From JAYXXU01 sp037969155 (GTDB lineage: Bacteria; Pseudomonadota; Gammaproteobacteria; Pseudomonadales; Moraxellaceae): a stretch of DNA of 5,390 bases. The notes under the pieces were generated by a model. That model was not told where the DNA came from and made no database searches. It saw only the letters and a list, made by a program, of their open reading frames with translations. The DNA lies in assembly GCA_037969155.1 (NCBI GenBank), contig JBBKWW010000174.1, positions 1-5,390 of the forward strand, read 5' to 3'. A program made the translations under genes and the position numbers. Of the stretch, positions 5,151-5,390 are shown in pieces (the stretch's first letter is position 1; the number at the start of each line of letters is the position of its first letter).

Positions 5151-5390
5151 CTATTGCTGCAAAGCTGTGGCTAGCGTCGCCGCTTTGGGTTTTAGCGTAA
5201 TCATCAGCACACCGATGATATTGAGGCCGCAGCCGAGCCACTGAATCCAGTTGAGGTGCTCGCCCAAAAATGCCACCGCCAGCAGAATCGTCAGTATCGG
5301 ACCTCCAGCACTGATCAATGCGGCTTGTGCTGCACCAATCCGCTGAATGCCTTGCATGAGCAACGTAGCGGGCAGTACCGTCGAAAAAAA
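5151..5390 (-). CDS. EamA/DMT-family transporter, C-terminal fragment (cut by window end)
   Basis: The last 79 residues of a drug/metabolite-type inner-membrane transporter; the start lies past the window edge. The fragment shows the EamA C-terminal pattern: a helix with a TVLPATLLMQGIQRIG turn, then AAQAALISAGGPILTILLAV, the conserved LGE near residue 44 of the fragment, a WIQWLGCGLNIIGVLMIT final membrane helix, and a short basic-to-polar tail (KPKAATLATALQQ). The TTG at 5363 is internal. Full-length relatives have about 300 residues and ten membrane segments, so about a quarter is visible. The substrate cannot be told from this part. It precedes dedA by 129 bases on the same strand; no clear terminator separates them, so read-through into dedA is possible. 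Confidence 0.85.
   Translation of the reverse strand, partial: FFSTVLPATLLMQGIQRIGAAQAALISAGGPILTILLAVAFLGEHLNWIQWLGCGLNIIGVLMITLKPKAATLATALQQ

Noticed and set aside
5066..5379. Repeat of CGGGCAGTACC at 5066-5076 and 5369-5379
   Set aside because: An 11-base match is expected by chance in a window this size, and one copy lies within transporter coding sequence.

Overview
The window looks like a gammaproteobacterial chromosome, probably Pseudomonadales and perhaps Moraxellaceae-like. This rests on remembered similarity of DusA, Alx and DedA to their gammaproteobacterial relatives and on middling GC content; no search was possible. It falls into two unlike halves that meet near a proline tRNA.

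Left part (1 to about 1.6 kb) is accessory DNA. It starts inside the 3' end of a gene for a Gp3-like protein, a family often named 'recombination directionality factor-like' or 'hydrolase or metal-binding protein' and typical of integrative elements. That gene overlaps a conserved 90-residue mobile-element protein of unknown function by ATGA, and the pair ends at a strong rho-independent terminator (818-845). A lone 92-residue hypothetical gene lies on the opposite strand (891-1169). A stretch of about 530 bases without a gene follows. It holds two pairs of short direct repeats, spaced like recombinase arm-type sites, and the terminator of the tRNA.

Right part (1.7 kb to the end) is core chromosome, with every gene on the minus strand. 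In transcription order it holds the C-terminus of an EamA/DMT transporter, dedA (inner-membrane envelope-homeostasis protein), alx (TerC-family Mn2+ exporter), dusA (tRNA dihydrouridine synthase) and tRNA-Pro(GGG). The best-supported regulatory structure is a complete yybP-ykoY manganese riboswitch before alx. It has a near-consensus promoter whose predicted start falls at the first base of the aptamer, and an expression platform in which P1 and a terminator compete for the same strand. This predicts that alx is turned on by Mn2+.

The 3' end of the tRNA faces the accessory DNA, so this tRNA is the natural candidate for the element's integration site. dusA, another known integration hotspot, appears uninterrupted at its 5' end. 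I found no CRISPR array, insertion sequence, integrase gene or clearly new defence system. The novelty lies in the junction region, the small orphan genes and the layered leader of alx.
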